Notes under the pieces: generated by a model
The model's database searches: none
The model's input: only the letters and a program-made list of their open reading frames with translations
What the model was told of the DNA's origin: nothing
Source of the DNA: Bacteroidota bacterium
GTDB lineage: Bacteria; Bacteroidota; Bacteroidia; Bacteroidales; F082
Assembly (NCBI GenBank): GCA_003232915.1
Contig: QIKE01000092.1
Location: forward strand, 1 to 32,045
Length of the DNA stretch: 32,045 nt
Reading direction: 5' to 3'
Shown: positions 16,334 through 24,101 of the stretch, one piece after another
Layout: the number at the start of each line of letters is the position of its first letter
How positions within the stretch are numbered: the stretch's first letter is position 1
Program-made: the position numbers and the translations under genes

Positions 16334-16341
16334 CAAAGTTA
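16334..16341 (-). promoter_or_regulatory. -7 element for gcvP
   Basis: TAACTTTG on the minus strand, perfect TAnnTTTG, 36 bases before the ATG at 16297. No glycine-riboswitch-like structure fits in the short leader. Confidence 0.5.
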
Positions 16342-16405
16342 AGAATTTTTGTTAACTTGTTGGGTTTTTAACACTTGTTTTATCACAGGTTTTACTTATT
16401 TTGTC

Positions 16406-16420
16406 GTAACTATTCAGCCG
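16406..16420 (-). repeat. Solitary 15-bp motif, copy 2 (possible IS end)
   Basis: GTAACTATTCAGCCG; its reverse complement CGGCTGAATAGTTAC matches 235-249 at 14 of 15 bases and 23187-23201 at 13 of 15. It lies ~160 bases before the IS66-like reading frame, where an IS left end would be. Confidence 0.4.
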
Positions 16421-16567
16421 CAAAACGTACAAAGAAAATGTCCAACTCTTCCAACTTTACAGCAACAAGTTATAAACTTTTAATTAGTAACAACTTATTA
16501 GGATGGCGTGTTTGTAAGACTGAAATTTTCAATAATTTTGTTGTTAATGAGTAGTTGAAAAAAAATA

Positions 16568-16855
16568 TCATTCAAAGGTTTATCAAAAGAGCAATTGATA
16601 TTGATAATCAATACATAGTCTACTCAAATCCGGGGACTTATTTCACAAGTCGAAAATCTTAGTAAACGAGAGGATATGCTTACTAAAGAATTAGTAAGAT
16701 ATAATCATCCTAAAAATAGCAGTAATAGTTCAATACCTATAATAAAGGATGAAAACTGGCATAGACGGAATCAAAGTTTACAACAAAAAACAGACGGGAA
16801 AGTGGAGGTCAAAAAGGGTATAATGGGTCAGTTAAAGATGGTAAAAAATACCTGA
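16568..16855 (+). pseudogene. IS66-family transposase (TnpC) N-terminal remnant
   Basis: In one plus-strand frame the sequence reads KGLSKEQL, an in-frame TAG at 16616, then ISQVENLSKREDMLTKELV (to about 16696), and NHPKNSSNSSIPIIKDEN followed by RRNQSLQQKTDGKV. This is the N-terminal region of IS66-type transposases, whose pattern is NHPKNSSNSSxPPSKDEN...RRxQSLRxKxGRKxGGQKGH. After DGKV the GGQKGH part is found only in another frame (a one-base frameshift), no normal start codon is present, and the frame stops at the TGA 16853-16855. All of the catalytic DDE region is missing. The stop lies at the left border of composite repeat I, as if that repeat marks the break point. A dead fragment, no function expected. 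Confidence 0.8.
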
Positions 16856-17280
16856 TGAAACATCCATGATTGATTTAAAACCCACAAAGGAATGATTAAA
16901 AAAGCTATGAAGGAGCTTAATATTAATAGCCACAGGTTTTAACCTGTGGAATAATGGATTTGCCATTCCACGGGTTTAACCTGTGGAATAATGGTTTTGC
17001 CATTCCATGGGTTTAACCTGTGGAATAATGGATATGCCATTCCACGGGTTTAACCTGTGGAATAATGGTTTTGCCATTCCACGGGTTTAACCTGTGGAAT
17101 AATGGTTTCCATTCCATGGGTTTAACCTGTGGAATAATGGTTTCCATTCCACGGGTTTAACCTGTGGAATAATGGTTTCCATTCCATGGGTTTAACCTGT
17201 GGAATAATGGTTTCCATTCCATGGGTTTAACCTGTGGAATAATGGTTTTGCCATTCCATGGGTTTAACCTGTGGTACAAA
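16854..17280. repeat. Composite palindromic repeat, copy I (expanded)
   Basis: Begins GATGAAACATCCATGA, as does copy III at 25654. After a variable segment come ATTAAAAAAGCTATGAAGGAG and TAATATTAATAGCCACAGG, shared with copy III, then the hairpin array (16930-17274). The array ends GTGGTACAAA, the same join as in copy III, but the final right-hand module of copies II and III is replaced by a short CCCGCCAAAAC. Confidence 0.8.
16930..17274. repeat. Tandem array of nine 35-37 bp hairpin units
   Basis: After a first palindrome CCACAGGTTTTAACCTGTGG there are nine head-to-tail units, each AATAATGG, a 3-5 base variable part, CCATTCCA(C/T), GGGTTTAACCTGTGG. Five units are 37 bp (1-4 and 9) and four are 35 bp (5-8, with TTTCC in place of TTTTGCC). 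Within each unit CCATTCCAC-GGG pairs with CCTGTGGAATAATGG around TTTAA, so the array can fold into a row of similar stems. Units differ by only a few bases, pointing to recent expansion. The single-unit form is at 25735-25794. Confidence 0.9.
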
Positions 17281-17334
17281 CATCCCGCCAAAACAAAACA
17301 GAGATAATCAATAATATACAAAATTATAAACATC

Positions 17335-17500
17335 TGAAACATCCATGATCCGCTTGGGGCGGAACACACAGAAGAATTATTATAAAAGCCCCGGAGGGGC
17401 GTTATATTAGTAAACCCGACTTTCAAGTCGTGGGAATGAAAAAACGAGTACCGGTTTTGGCGGGATTTTTGCCCGCAGGCAGCAAAAATCGTGACAAAAC
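17335..17500. repeat. Composite palindromic repeat, copy II (no CCTGTGG array)
   Basis: Shares GAAACATCCATGA at the left, AGAATTATTA and a hairpin GCCCCGGAGGGGC in the middle, and the right-hand module CGGTTTTGGCG...AAAAATCGTGACAAAAC with copy III. The array region is replaced by ACCCGACTTTCAAGTCGTGGG, another small palindrome. The right module is itself a hairpin (GGATTTTTGC...GCAAAAATC). Confidence 0.75.
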
Positions 17501-17635
17501 TAAAATGCATACAAGCTGTTAATTACAAAATTATACACAGATGAAATGCTCGGGTAATGCAGTCAATGATGCTTATAGCCCAAATGCCAGTATTAGCGAC
17601 TGAATTGTTACACCGGCAAATTGAAATTAACAATT

Positions 17636-19102
17636 TTAATAATATGTGGGGCGCAATACGCCGGCAATCAATTTAGCAACGCGTATTACCTGAATGGCGT
17701 AAGCGAACTCGTTGTCGTACCAAACATACAGCACAACTGTTTTTTTATCGGCCGAAATTTTTGTGGCCGGGCTATCTACAATAGCAGAAGCCGGTTCGCC
17801 GATAAAGTCTGACGAAACCGCGTCATTAGAAGTGGAGTATTTTATTTGCTGAACCAACTCACCTTCAAGCGAAGCTTTTAGCATCAAGCCGTTAACATCC
17901 TCAACAGTAACTTCTTTTTTCAAATTCAGCGCCATAATCACAAGCGACACGTTAGGCGTTGGCACACGGATAGCATTGCCTGTAAGTTTACCTTTAAGAC
18001 TCGGTATAGCTTTGGCGATAGCACTTGCGGCACCTGTTTCGGTAATTACAAGATTGATTGGAGCCGAACGACCCCTGCGGTATTTTTTATGATAATTGTC
18101 CAACAAATTTTGATCGTTGGTAAAAGAGTGTACAGTTTCGAGATGCCCTTTTTCTATACCGTAAGTTTCTTCGATGATATGCAATACGGGCGTAGCTGCG
18201 TTAGTAGTACAGGAAGCAGCGGAGAAAATACGTTCATTTTTTATATCTACTGTTTTTTCATTTACACCGTAAACTATGTTAGGGATATCGTCGTCTTTTC
18301 CTGGTGCAGTAAGTAGCACTTTTTCAACTCCTTTAGCTTTTAGGTGTCGACTTAGACCTTTTCTATCGCGAAAAACACCGGTATTGTCAATCAATATTGC
18401 ATTTTTGATACCGTATTCGGTATAGTCGATATTTTCGGGACTATCCGTGGCAAGCATAAGAACTTTATGCCCGTTGATGTAAATAGTTTTGTCTTTGAGA
18501 TTTTCTATAGCCACACCACGAAAAGGCCCATGAACCGAATCGTGGCGAAAAAGTGATGCCCTTTTAATAATCTGAACATCATCGTTGCCACGGGTAACAA
18601 TTGCACGTACTCTTAGTTGGGTTCCGTTTCCTTGAATAATCAACTGTCGAACAAGCAAACGTCCGATACGGCCAAAACCGTACAAGATAACATCGCGGGG
18701 TTCACAGGGTTTGTTTTCGGTAACTTGTAGATCTTTTAATTTAATATTAATAAAATCTTCTTCATCAACAAAATTGTTTTTCTCTTCCGTCCATTCACGG
18801 TTCAAACGCCCTATGTCGATGCGTGCGTGGCCAATATTGCAATGCAGAATAGCCTTTGCCAACTTCAGAGAAACTTTTATACGCAAAGGCTTGTCGATAA
18901 TGTTTTCGGCATAGGAATGACGGTATAAAATTACACTTGCACTCCTGTCGATCAATTGGTTTCGGAATAAAACCAGTTCGATAGATTTGTCGTAGAAAAG
19001 TTTGTAAACGATACTGATAAATTCGTTGGCAAGTTTTTCTTGATACGACCAATCATTAAGAGAAGTAAGATACTTCCCGTTCATGTCTTTTGTTTGTGTC
19101 AT
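17636..19102 (-). CDS. gap: Glyceraldehyde-3-phosphate dehydrogenase, long form
   Basis: A 488-residue protein whose residues ~136-485 are a full GAPDH: NAD motif YGFGRIGRLL (141-150), catalytic SAASCTTNAATP with Cys298, the general-base His325 in ETVHSFTNDQ, TGAASAIAKAIPSLKGKLTGNAIRVPTPNVS, and the C-terminal VWYDNEFAYA. It interconverts glyceraldehyde-3-phosphate and 1,3-bisphosphoglycerate. The first ~135 residues are an extra helical domain absent from ordinary ~335-residue GAPDH; I know such long forms occur in Bacteroidota but not what the extension does. It is a monocistronic unit with its own -7 element (19149-19156). ATG 19102 is the first in frame; 19084 is also possible. Confidence 0.93.
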   Translation of the reverse strand: MTQTKDMNGKYLTSLNDWSYQEKLANEFISIVYKLFYDKSIELVLFRNQLIDRSASVILYRHSYAENIIDKPLRIKVSLKLAKAILHCNIGHARIDIGRLNREWTEEKNNFVDEEDFINIKLKDLQVTENKPCEPRDVILYGFGRIGRLLVRQLIIQGNGTQLRVRAIVTRGNDDVQIIKRASLFRHDSVHGPFRGVAIENLKDKTIYINGHKVLMLATDSPENIDYTEYGIKNAILIDNTGVFRDRKGLSRHLKAKGVEKVLLTAPGKDDDIPNIVYGVNEKTVDIKNERIFSAASCTTNAATPVLHIIEETYGIEKGHLETVHSFTNDQNLLDNYHKKYRRGRSAPINLVITETGAASAIAKAIPSLKGKLTGNAIRVPTPNVSLVIMALNLKKEVTVEDVNGLMLKASLEGELVQQIKYSTSNDAVSSDFIGEPASAIVDSPATKISADKKTVVLYVWYDNEFAYAIQVIRVAKLIAGVLRPTYY

Positions 19103-19148
19103 TGTCCATTAATTTGAAATAAATCTGTAAAATAAAAAAGCTGTCGGG

Positions 19149-19156
19149 CAAATATA
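19149..19156 (-). promoter_or_regulatory. -7 element for the GAPDH gene
   Basis: TATATTTG on the minus strand, perfect TAnnTTTG, 46 bases before the ATG at 19102. Confidence 0.5.
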
Positions 19157-19228
19157 AAAAAGAAGGCGATTGTAATTAAAACAACTGCCTTTTTTATAAA
19201 AATTCTACATAGTGTCTGTTGGAAAACT

Positions 19229-19254
19229 ATTTTCTAATAATGTCGTTAGAAAAT
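19229..19254. other. Perfect 9-bp hairpin downstream of rpoD
   Basis: ATTTTCTAA (19229-19237) and TTAGAAAAT (19246-19254) around an 8-base loop. AT-rich, no T-run; role unknown. Confidence 0.45.
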
Positions 19255-19276
19255 GTCAAGTTAGAGTCTTTGCCTC

Positions 19277-19321
19277 CTTTAAAGACTAATAATTACTAGA
19301 GTAAATAATTAGTCTTTAAAG
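19277..19321 (-). terminator. 18-bp-arm hairpin downstream of rpoD, possible terminator
   Basis: Arms CTTTAAAGACTAATAATT (19277-19294) and AATAATTAGTCTTTAAAG (19304-19321) pair at 17 of 18 positions around a 9-base loop. It lies 50 bases past the rpoD stop codon and before the GAPDH promoter. No T-run follows, so it may instead be an RNA-stabilising or mobile-element-derived structure. Confidence 0.45.
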
Positions 19322-19370
19322 CGAGTGTAACAAAGAAATTGATGTTTTAGGGCAAGCACTGTTTAACAGC

Positions 19371-20237
19371 TTACTGCCCGAGATAAGCTTTTAGCAAGCG
19401 GCTACGTGACGTATGTCGTAACCTTCTGATAGCCTTTTCCTTAATTTGTCTTACACGTTCACGAGTCAATTCAAATTTAGCACCTATTTCTTCGAGTGTA
19501 AGGCCATGGTTCATTCCTATGCCGTAGTATAAGTTAATAACATCGCGTTCTTTTTCGCTCAATGTAGCCAATGATCGCTGAATTTCTTTTCCAAGTGATT
19601 CGTGCATCAGGTTGTCATCGGTATTTCCCATATTACTCGGTACGAAAATATCAATAAACTTGGTATCTTCATCCGAAATAAGCGGAGCATCCATCGAAAC
19701 ATATTTAGTGGAAACTTTCATGGCCGAATCAATTTTCTCTTTTGTTACCTCCATTTCGCTGGCAATTTCACCTGACGAGGGCGGACGTTCGTACCTTTGC
19801 TCCAGTTTCGACGACACTTTTTTAATTTTGTTGAGCGAACCCACTTGATTCAGAGGTAATCTAACAATACGTGATTGCTCGGCCATAGCCTGAAGAATAG
19901 CTTGCCTGATCCACCAAACAGCGTAAGAAATAAATTTAAAGCCTCTTGTTTCGTCGAATCGTTTTGCCGCTTTTATCAAACCCACATTTCCTTCATTTAT
20001 CAAATCGGGAAGACTTAAACCCTGATTTTGGTATTGCTTGGCCACCGATACAACAAAACGTAAATTAGCTTTGGTCATTTTTTCAAGCGCTTCTTTATCG
20101 CCGGTTTTTATTCTTCTTGCCAATTCCACTTCTTGTTCCGCAGTGATAAGCGCTTCTTTTCCTATCTCCTGCAAGTATTTATCAAGCGAAGCAGTATTTC
20201 TATTAGTTATTGATTTTGTTATCTTTAGCTGTCTCAT
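19371..20237 (-). CDS. rpoD: Primary sigma factor RpoD (sigma-70, Bacteroidota short form)
   Basis: A 288-residue sigma factor with region 1.2 ([20 protein letters not shown]), region 2 ([38 protein letters not shown], then [15 protein letters not shown]), region 3 and region 4 ([42 protein letters not shown]). Region 1.1 is absent, as expected for Bacteroidota primary sigma factors, whose distinctive recognition of TTTG/TAnnTTTG promoters matches the elements found across this window. Single-gene unit with a candidate -7 element at 20294-20301. Confidence 0.96.
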   Translation of the reverse strand: MRQLKITKSITNRNTASLDKYLQEIGKEALITAEQEVELARRIKTGDKEALEKMTKANLRFVVSVAKQYQNQGLSLPDLINEGNVGLIKAAKRFDETRGFKFISYAVWWIRQAILQAMAEQSRIVRLPLNQVGSLNKIKKVSSKLEQRYERPPSSGEIASEMEVTKEKIDSAMKVSTKYVSMDAPLISDEDTKFIDIFVPSNMGNTDDNLMHESLGKEIQRSLATLSEKERDVINLYYGIGMNHGLTLEEIGAKFELTRERVRQIKEKAIRRLRHTSRSRLLKAYLGQ

Positions 20238-20293
20238 ACCTTATGTTACGATTTGTTTTTATTATGGTTTCAAAAAAAGAAACGCAATTTATT

Positions 20294-20301
20294 CAAAAAT
20301 A
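20294..20301 (-). promoter_or_regulatory. -7 element for rpoD
   Basis: TATTTTTG on the minus strand, perfect TAnnTTTG, ~56 bases before the ATG at 20237; it overlaps the intergenic space behind the HtrA gene. Confidence 0.45.
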
Positions 20302-20318
20302 TTCCGGACTACAAAAGA

Positions 20319-21764
20319 TTATTTCATAAATTCATACGACACCCGCATACCGTTTGGATAAATCCCTTTCAAATGAACAACATTATGACTTGATTTGTCA
20401 AGTGCGCTATCTAAGTCATCTTTTGAATTTAGCTGAACACCATTTACTTCTGTAATGATAAAACCCTTTACGATGCCACCCCTTTTCAATATTCCATCTC
20501 TTACTTCAACCACCGTAAGTCCGTTGTTGATGTTTACATTCGACAATTCATCAGATTTTGCTTTACGTAGCGACACATTTAAATCACTATTGTAAAAGAC
20601 ATCTCCAACCTTCACAATGGTTGTCGTTCCATTTTGATTTTTCAGTATAACCGAATAAGTTTTTTTCTTCTTGTCGCGACGGATTACCACTTTTACTTTA
20701 TCGCCAGGATTGTATTGGCCGATAGTTCCCATCAGTTCCGAAATAGAATTAATGGGGGTAGTATTAATATCCAATATTACATCACCCTTTTTAATGCCGG
20801 CCTTATAGGCACCACTGCCATCAATTACACCGGCCACATATACACCATTGACTTGGGACAGACCTTCATCTTTTGCAAATTCAGCGTCAATATCACGAAT
20901 TTGAATACCAAGATAAGCTCTTTGAATTTCGCCATATTTCATCAGGTCGTCTACCACTTTTTTTACTATATTAACAGGAATTGCGAAGGAATAGCCTTCG
21001 TAAACTCCTGTATGCGAGGCAATGGCAGCGTTAATGCCAACCAACTCTCCTCTTGTATCAACCAACGCACCACCACTGTTTCCCCTATTTATTACTGCAT
21101 CGGTTTGAATAAATGACTCAATGGACGATTTGGCACCGAGGATGTTAATATTCCTGGCTTTGGCACTTACAATACCTGCCGTTACAGTGGAAGTAAGATT
21201 AAAAGGATTTCCTACGGCAAGTACCCATTCGCCTACCTTCAAGTTATCGGAATTGCCATAAGTAAGATAGGGCAAATCTTTGGCTTCTACTTTTATTAGT
21301 GCAAGGTCTGTCGAAGGTGATGTACCTATGATTTTACCTTCCAATTCACGCTTGTCGTTGAAAGTAACAGTAATTTTGTCGGCACCTTCCACTACGTGGT
21401 TGTTAGTAACAATATATCCGTCGGGCGAAATCACTACACCCGAACCGAAAGCGATTATAGCACTTTGGTGATGTGGATAGAAATAATCGCTGAAAGGCCC
21501 GAAGAAATTGTTGTAAACTTCAGTTTTTACTCCCATTTCGGTTTTAATATGCACTACTGCATTTACCGACTTTGCAGCAGCAGCTGTAAAATCGGTGTTT
21601 TGTGGCGGTACATAACTCGCCTGTATTACGGGAAGCCTATTTTGATCTCTTTCGATATGTTGAGGAGTTGCGCTAATTTGCGGTTTAATAAAATAAAACA
21701 TGACAACCAATACCAAACCAGCACCTATGAGGCCCCCAAGAAAACTTTTAACAAAATTTTTCAT
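20319..21764 (-). CDS. htrA: HtrA/Deg-family periplasmic serine protease with two PDZ domains
   Basis: A 481-residue protein with an N-terminal membrane anchor or signal (GGLIGAGLVLVVMFYFI, residues 10-26), a trypsin-like domain with the catalytic triad His123 (TNNHVV), Asp153 (TDLALI) and Ser230 (GNSGGALV), then two PDZ domains (about 255-360 and 385-480; the first contains AYLGIQIRDID and DVILDINTTPINS, the second GGIVKGFIITEVNG). It degrades or refolds misfolded envelope proteins. It lies upstream of rpoD on the same strand with its stop 82 bases from the rpoD start; no strong terminator between them, so some read-through is possible. No TAnnTTTG found upstream. Confidence 0.94.
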   Translation of the reverse strand: MKNFVKSFLGGLIGAGLVLVVMFYFIKPQISATPQHIERDQNRLPVIQASYVPPQNTDFTAAAAKSVNAVVHIKTEMGVKTEVYNNFFGPFSDYFYPHHQSAIIAFGSGVVISPDGYIVTNNHVVEGADKITVTFNDKRELEGKIIGTSPSTDLALIKVEAKDLPYLTYGNSDNLKVGEWVLAVGNPFNLTSTVTAGIVSAKARNINILGAKSSIESFIQTDAVINRGNSGGALVDTRGELVGINAAIASHTGVYEGYSFAIPVNIVKKVVDDLMKYGEIQRAYLGIQIRDIDAEFAKDEGLSQVNGVYVAGVIDGSGAYKAGIKKGDVILDINTTPINSISELMGTIGQYNPGDKVKVVIRRDKKKKTYSVILKNQNGTTTIVKVGDVFYNSDLNVSLRKAKSDELSNVNINNGLTVVEVRDGILKRGGIVKGFIITEVNGVQLNSKDDLDSALDKSSHNVVHLKGIYPNGMRVSYEFMK

Positions 21765-21885
21765 ACTATCATGATTTTTAAAACTTTTAATCTAATATTT
21801 AATGTTTGTTGTCTCAACGTTCGATTATCTTTCTAATTTTGCATCCTTTGTTAATGTTTGTTAATGAAAACAATAGAACCTTTTT

Positions 21886-21893
21886 TAACTTTG
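21886..21893 (+). promoter_or_regulatory. -7 element for dapF
   Basis: TAACTTTG, perfect TAnnTTTG, 60 bases before the dapF ATG. A second match, TAATTTTG, is at 21834-21841, so there may be two start points. The palindrome GATTATCAATAATC (21896-21909) falls at the predicted transcription start. Confidence 0.5.
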
Positions 21894-21953
21894 AGGATTA
21901 TCAATAATCAAACCGTTTTAAACAGGTTTTGTTATTTTAACAATCTTTAAAAG

Positions 21954-22742
21954 ATGAAATTTAATTTTTGGAAATGTCAGGGTAACGGAAACGATTTTAT
22001 CATTATTGACGAATGGGGAGGCCGGCAGAATATAAGCGAAGAACAAATTGTGGGGCTTTGCAATCGCCATTTTGGTATTGGTGCCGATGGTTTAATGCGT
22101 ATCGGAAAATCAAATAATAGCAATTTTGAAATGCTTTACTATAATGCCGACGGAAAGCCCGCGAGTATGTGTGGTAATGGCGGACGCTGTATTGCGGCTT
22201 TTGCTTTTTCACGAAAATACACCACTAAAACCATGATTTTCGAAGCATACGACGGGCTTCACAACGCAACAATTGAAAAAGAAATTATTTCACAAAAAAA
22301 ATATTATATTTCATTGGAAATGAGCAATGTTGAAAAGGTGGAAAAAGAAGACAAGTATTATTTTCTCAATACCGGCTCTCCGCATTACGTCGAGTTTGTT
22401 GAAAATGTTGCCGGTTTGGATGTGATTGGCAAAGGCGGCAACATCAGAAACAGCAAACGTTTTGCACCAAACGGCACTAATGTTAATTTTGCAGAATTCA
22501 ACGGCAACCGACTTTTTGTCAGAACCTACGAACGCGGTGTCGAAAACGAAACGTTTTCGTGTGGTACCGGCATTATCGCAACAGCCATTGCCGCTTATCT
22601 CGAAACAGGAAAAAAAGATTTTTCACTCCATACACCCGGTGGCGATTTTACGGTCGATTTTAAAAAAGTAAAAGAAATGTTTACACACATCTACCTGCAC
22701 GGCCCTGCCGAAATAGTGTTCAGGGGAACTATCGAAATATAA
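21954..22742 (+). CDS. dapF: Diaminopimelate epimerase
   Basis: A 262-residue enzyme with both catalytic cysteines in context: Cys73 in ASMCGNGGRC and Cys203 in FSCGTGIIAT. The opening MKFNFWKCQGNGNDFIIID and APNGTNVNFAE are family signatures. It converts LL- to meso-diaminopimelate for lysine and peptidoglycan synthesis in the cytoplasm. It stands alone on the plus strand, divergent from htrA, and no other lysine genes are nearby. Length is typical. Repeat copy C begins 27 bases after its stop, with a hairpin that may serve as terminator. Confidence 0.96.
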   Translation: MKFNFWKCQGNGNDFIIIDEWGGRQNISEEQIVGLCNRHFGIGADGLMRIGKSNNSNFEMLYYNADGKPASMCGNGGRCIAAFAFSRKYTTKTMIFEAYDGLHNATIEKEIISQKKYYISLEMSNVEKVEKEDKYYFLNTGSPHYVEFVENVAGLDVIGKGGNIRNSKRFAPNGTNVNFAEFNGNRLFVRTYERGVENETFSCGTGIIATAIAAYLETGKKDFSLHTPGGDFTVDFKKVKEMFTHIYLHGPAEIVFRGTIEI

Positions 22743-22769
22743 TAATGTGTGTGTGTTTAACAATAAATT

Positions 22770-22936
22770 ATCCTTCTTCTCAGAAGGAGGCTTTGATTTG
22801 TCCAACACCAGGTATGTACGTATCTTCAATTTTTTTTGAATTAACCCTATTAACGATATTAGTATCTCGAAACTTTTATTTACCTCTTCAATTGTGATTC
22901 GTTAATTGATATTCATCAAGATTAAATCCACAAAAA
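22770..22936. repeat. Dispersed intergenic repeat, copy C
   Basis: Starts with CCTTCTTCTCAGAAGGAGG (hairpin CCTTCT/AGAAGG), corresponding to the CCTCC/GGAGG head of copy B. It shares ATCTCGAA and TTTTATTTA with copy B and GTGATTCGTTAATTGATATT with copy A. It lacks the right-hand third (ACCACACCCAAAGGA block). Confidence 0.7.
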
Positions 22937-23186
22937 GTCATTAACAAAAAAGATGAAACTGCTATGTAAAAATATTTTACAAGCAGTAATGAGTAATTAT
23001 TTTACAACTGTCCAACCGGTTTATAATACTAAGTTTCAATATTATACGATAAAATGGATTTATCAAATATTCAACTATTTTTCATAATAAAATCTTATTT
23101 CATTGATATACTGTAGGTAACGTTTTGTTATGATTTAGTTAAAAAATATTGATACTGTAATCTTCAATGTGTTAGCTATGTCATTT

Positions 23187-23201
23187 CGGCTGAATAATTA
23201 T
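23187..23201 (+). repeat. Solitary 15-bp motif, copy 3
   Basis: CGGCTGAATAATTAT, 13 of 15 matches to the reverse complement of 16406-16420. No transposase remnant is visible nearby. Confidence 0.3.
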
Positions 23202-23284
23202 AAAATGCAAGATTTTATTCTAAGAATTCCTGAGATAGCGTAACTTTGTATTTACTTGCAGATTTAATGAGTTCCAAAAATGGC

Positions 23285-24079
23285 CTATTTTTTTGCATTG
23301 TTGGGTGTGTCAAGTCCCAGTTCTTGAACCAGTTTTTGTTGCAGTGTGGTGAGTTGAATTCCGTAACGCATTTCGCCTCTTACGCTAAACGAAATACGGC
23401 CTGTTTCTTCCGAAACAACAATGGCAAGCGCATTGGAAATTTCTGTTATGCCTATGGCTGCCCTATGACGCAGTCCGGCATGATGGCTCATCTTCTTTTT
23501 GGAAACCGGCAAAATACAGCCTGCTGCTTTAACGCGGTTTTTGGTGATAATCATAGCGCCGTCGTGCAAAGGAGAATTGATAAAAAAAATGTTTTCAATC
23601 AACTGACTATTAATGTCGGCATTGATAGTTTCGCCTGTGTTGACATATTGATTGAGTTCGTTTCCACGTGTGATAACGATTAATGCACCTTGTTTTATTT
23701 CGCTCATATGGCGGCAAGCATTTACAATAGGATCGATGTTGGTTTCGATTTTATATTTAAAATATTTTTGTAAAAAATTGAATTTTATACCGTATTTACT
23801 TAAAAAACCAGGTCGCCCCAATTCAAGAAGAAACTGTCTTATTTCCGGTTGAAAAATAATAATCAAAGCGATAATACCGACATTGAAAAAAGCACCAAGG
23901 ATGTCGGACAACAATTCCATTTTCAAGGCATAAGTTATTTTCCACAAAATAAAAACCGCTATAATACCGAGTAAAATATTAACCGCTGCTGTTCCTTTTA
24001 ATAATTTATAAAAGGTATAAAGCAACACTGCCACCAAAAAAATGTCAAGTACATCTAATATCCGAATGTCGATAAACAA
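23285..24079 (-). CDS. cdaA: Diadenylate cyclase CdaA (DacA type)
   Basis: A 264-residue membrane enzyme: about three transmembrane helices in the first 78 residues (LDIFLVAVLLYTFYKLL, VNILLGIIAVFILWKI, FFNVGIIALIIIF), a linker, then the DAC domain with DGA (173-175, in SPLHDGAMII) and RHR (204-206, in AGLRHRAAIG). It makes c-di-AMP, a regulator of potassium and envelope homeostasis. The start is TTG at 24079: no ATG precedes the conserved FIDIRILDVLD, while AAAGG lies 8 bases before the TTG, one of the few Shine-Dalgarno-like sequences in the window. Elsewhere in Bacteroidota this gene often sits beside folP; here it stands alone. Confidence 0.94.
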   Translation of the reverse strand: MFIDIRILDVLDIFLVAVLLYTFYKLLKGTAAVNILLGIIAVFILWKITYALKMELLSDILGAFFNVGIIALIIIFQPEIRQFLLELGRPGFLSKYGIKFNFLQKYFKYKIETNIDPIVNACRHMSEIKQGALIVITRGNELNQYVNTGETINADINSQLIENIFFINSPLHDGAMIITKNRVKAAGCILPVSKKKMSHHAGLRHRAAIGITEISNALAIVVSEETGRISFSVRGEMRYGIQLTTLQQKLVQELGLDTPNNAKK

Positions 24080-24101
24080 TTTGTTTGCCTTTAAATTTTT
24101 T

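Larger units (their letters stand above)
16298..17635. other. Accessory patch without intact genes (1.3 kb)
   Basis: Between gcvP and the GAPDH gene. From left to right: gcvP promoter, a 15-bp motif shared with two other places (16406-16420), an IS66-type transposase remnant (16568-16855), composite repeat I with an expanded hairpin array (16854-17280), composite repeat II (17335-17500), then ~135 bases with nothing recognised. Confidence 0.75.
22743..23284. other. Gene-free stretch with repeat copy C
   Basis: 542 bases between convergent dapF and cdaA. The left part is repeat copy C (22770-22936) with a hairpin head; a 15-bp motif copy is at 23187-23201. The rest is AT-rich and shows no open frame or RNA gene. 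Confidence 0.6.

Noticed and set aside
16298-16341. Glycine riboswitch before gcvP
   Set aside because: The leader from the predicted start to the ATG is only about 30 bases and shows no tandem aptamer structure.
16930-17274. CRISPR array
   Set aside because: Units are directly adjacent with no unique spacers, the variable parts are 3-5 bases, and no cas gene is present.
17157-17510. 117-codon minus-strand open frame with WNGNHYSTG-like peptide repeats
   Set aside because: The repeated peptide is just translation of the hairpin array and composite repeat II. The short frame at 25592-25774 is the same artefact at copy III.
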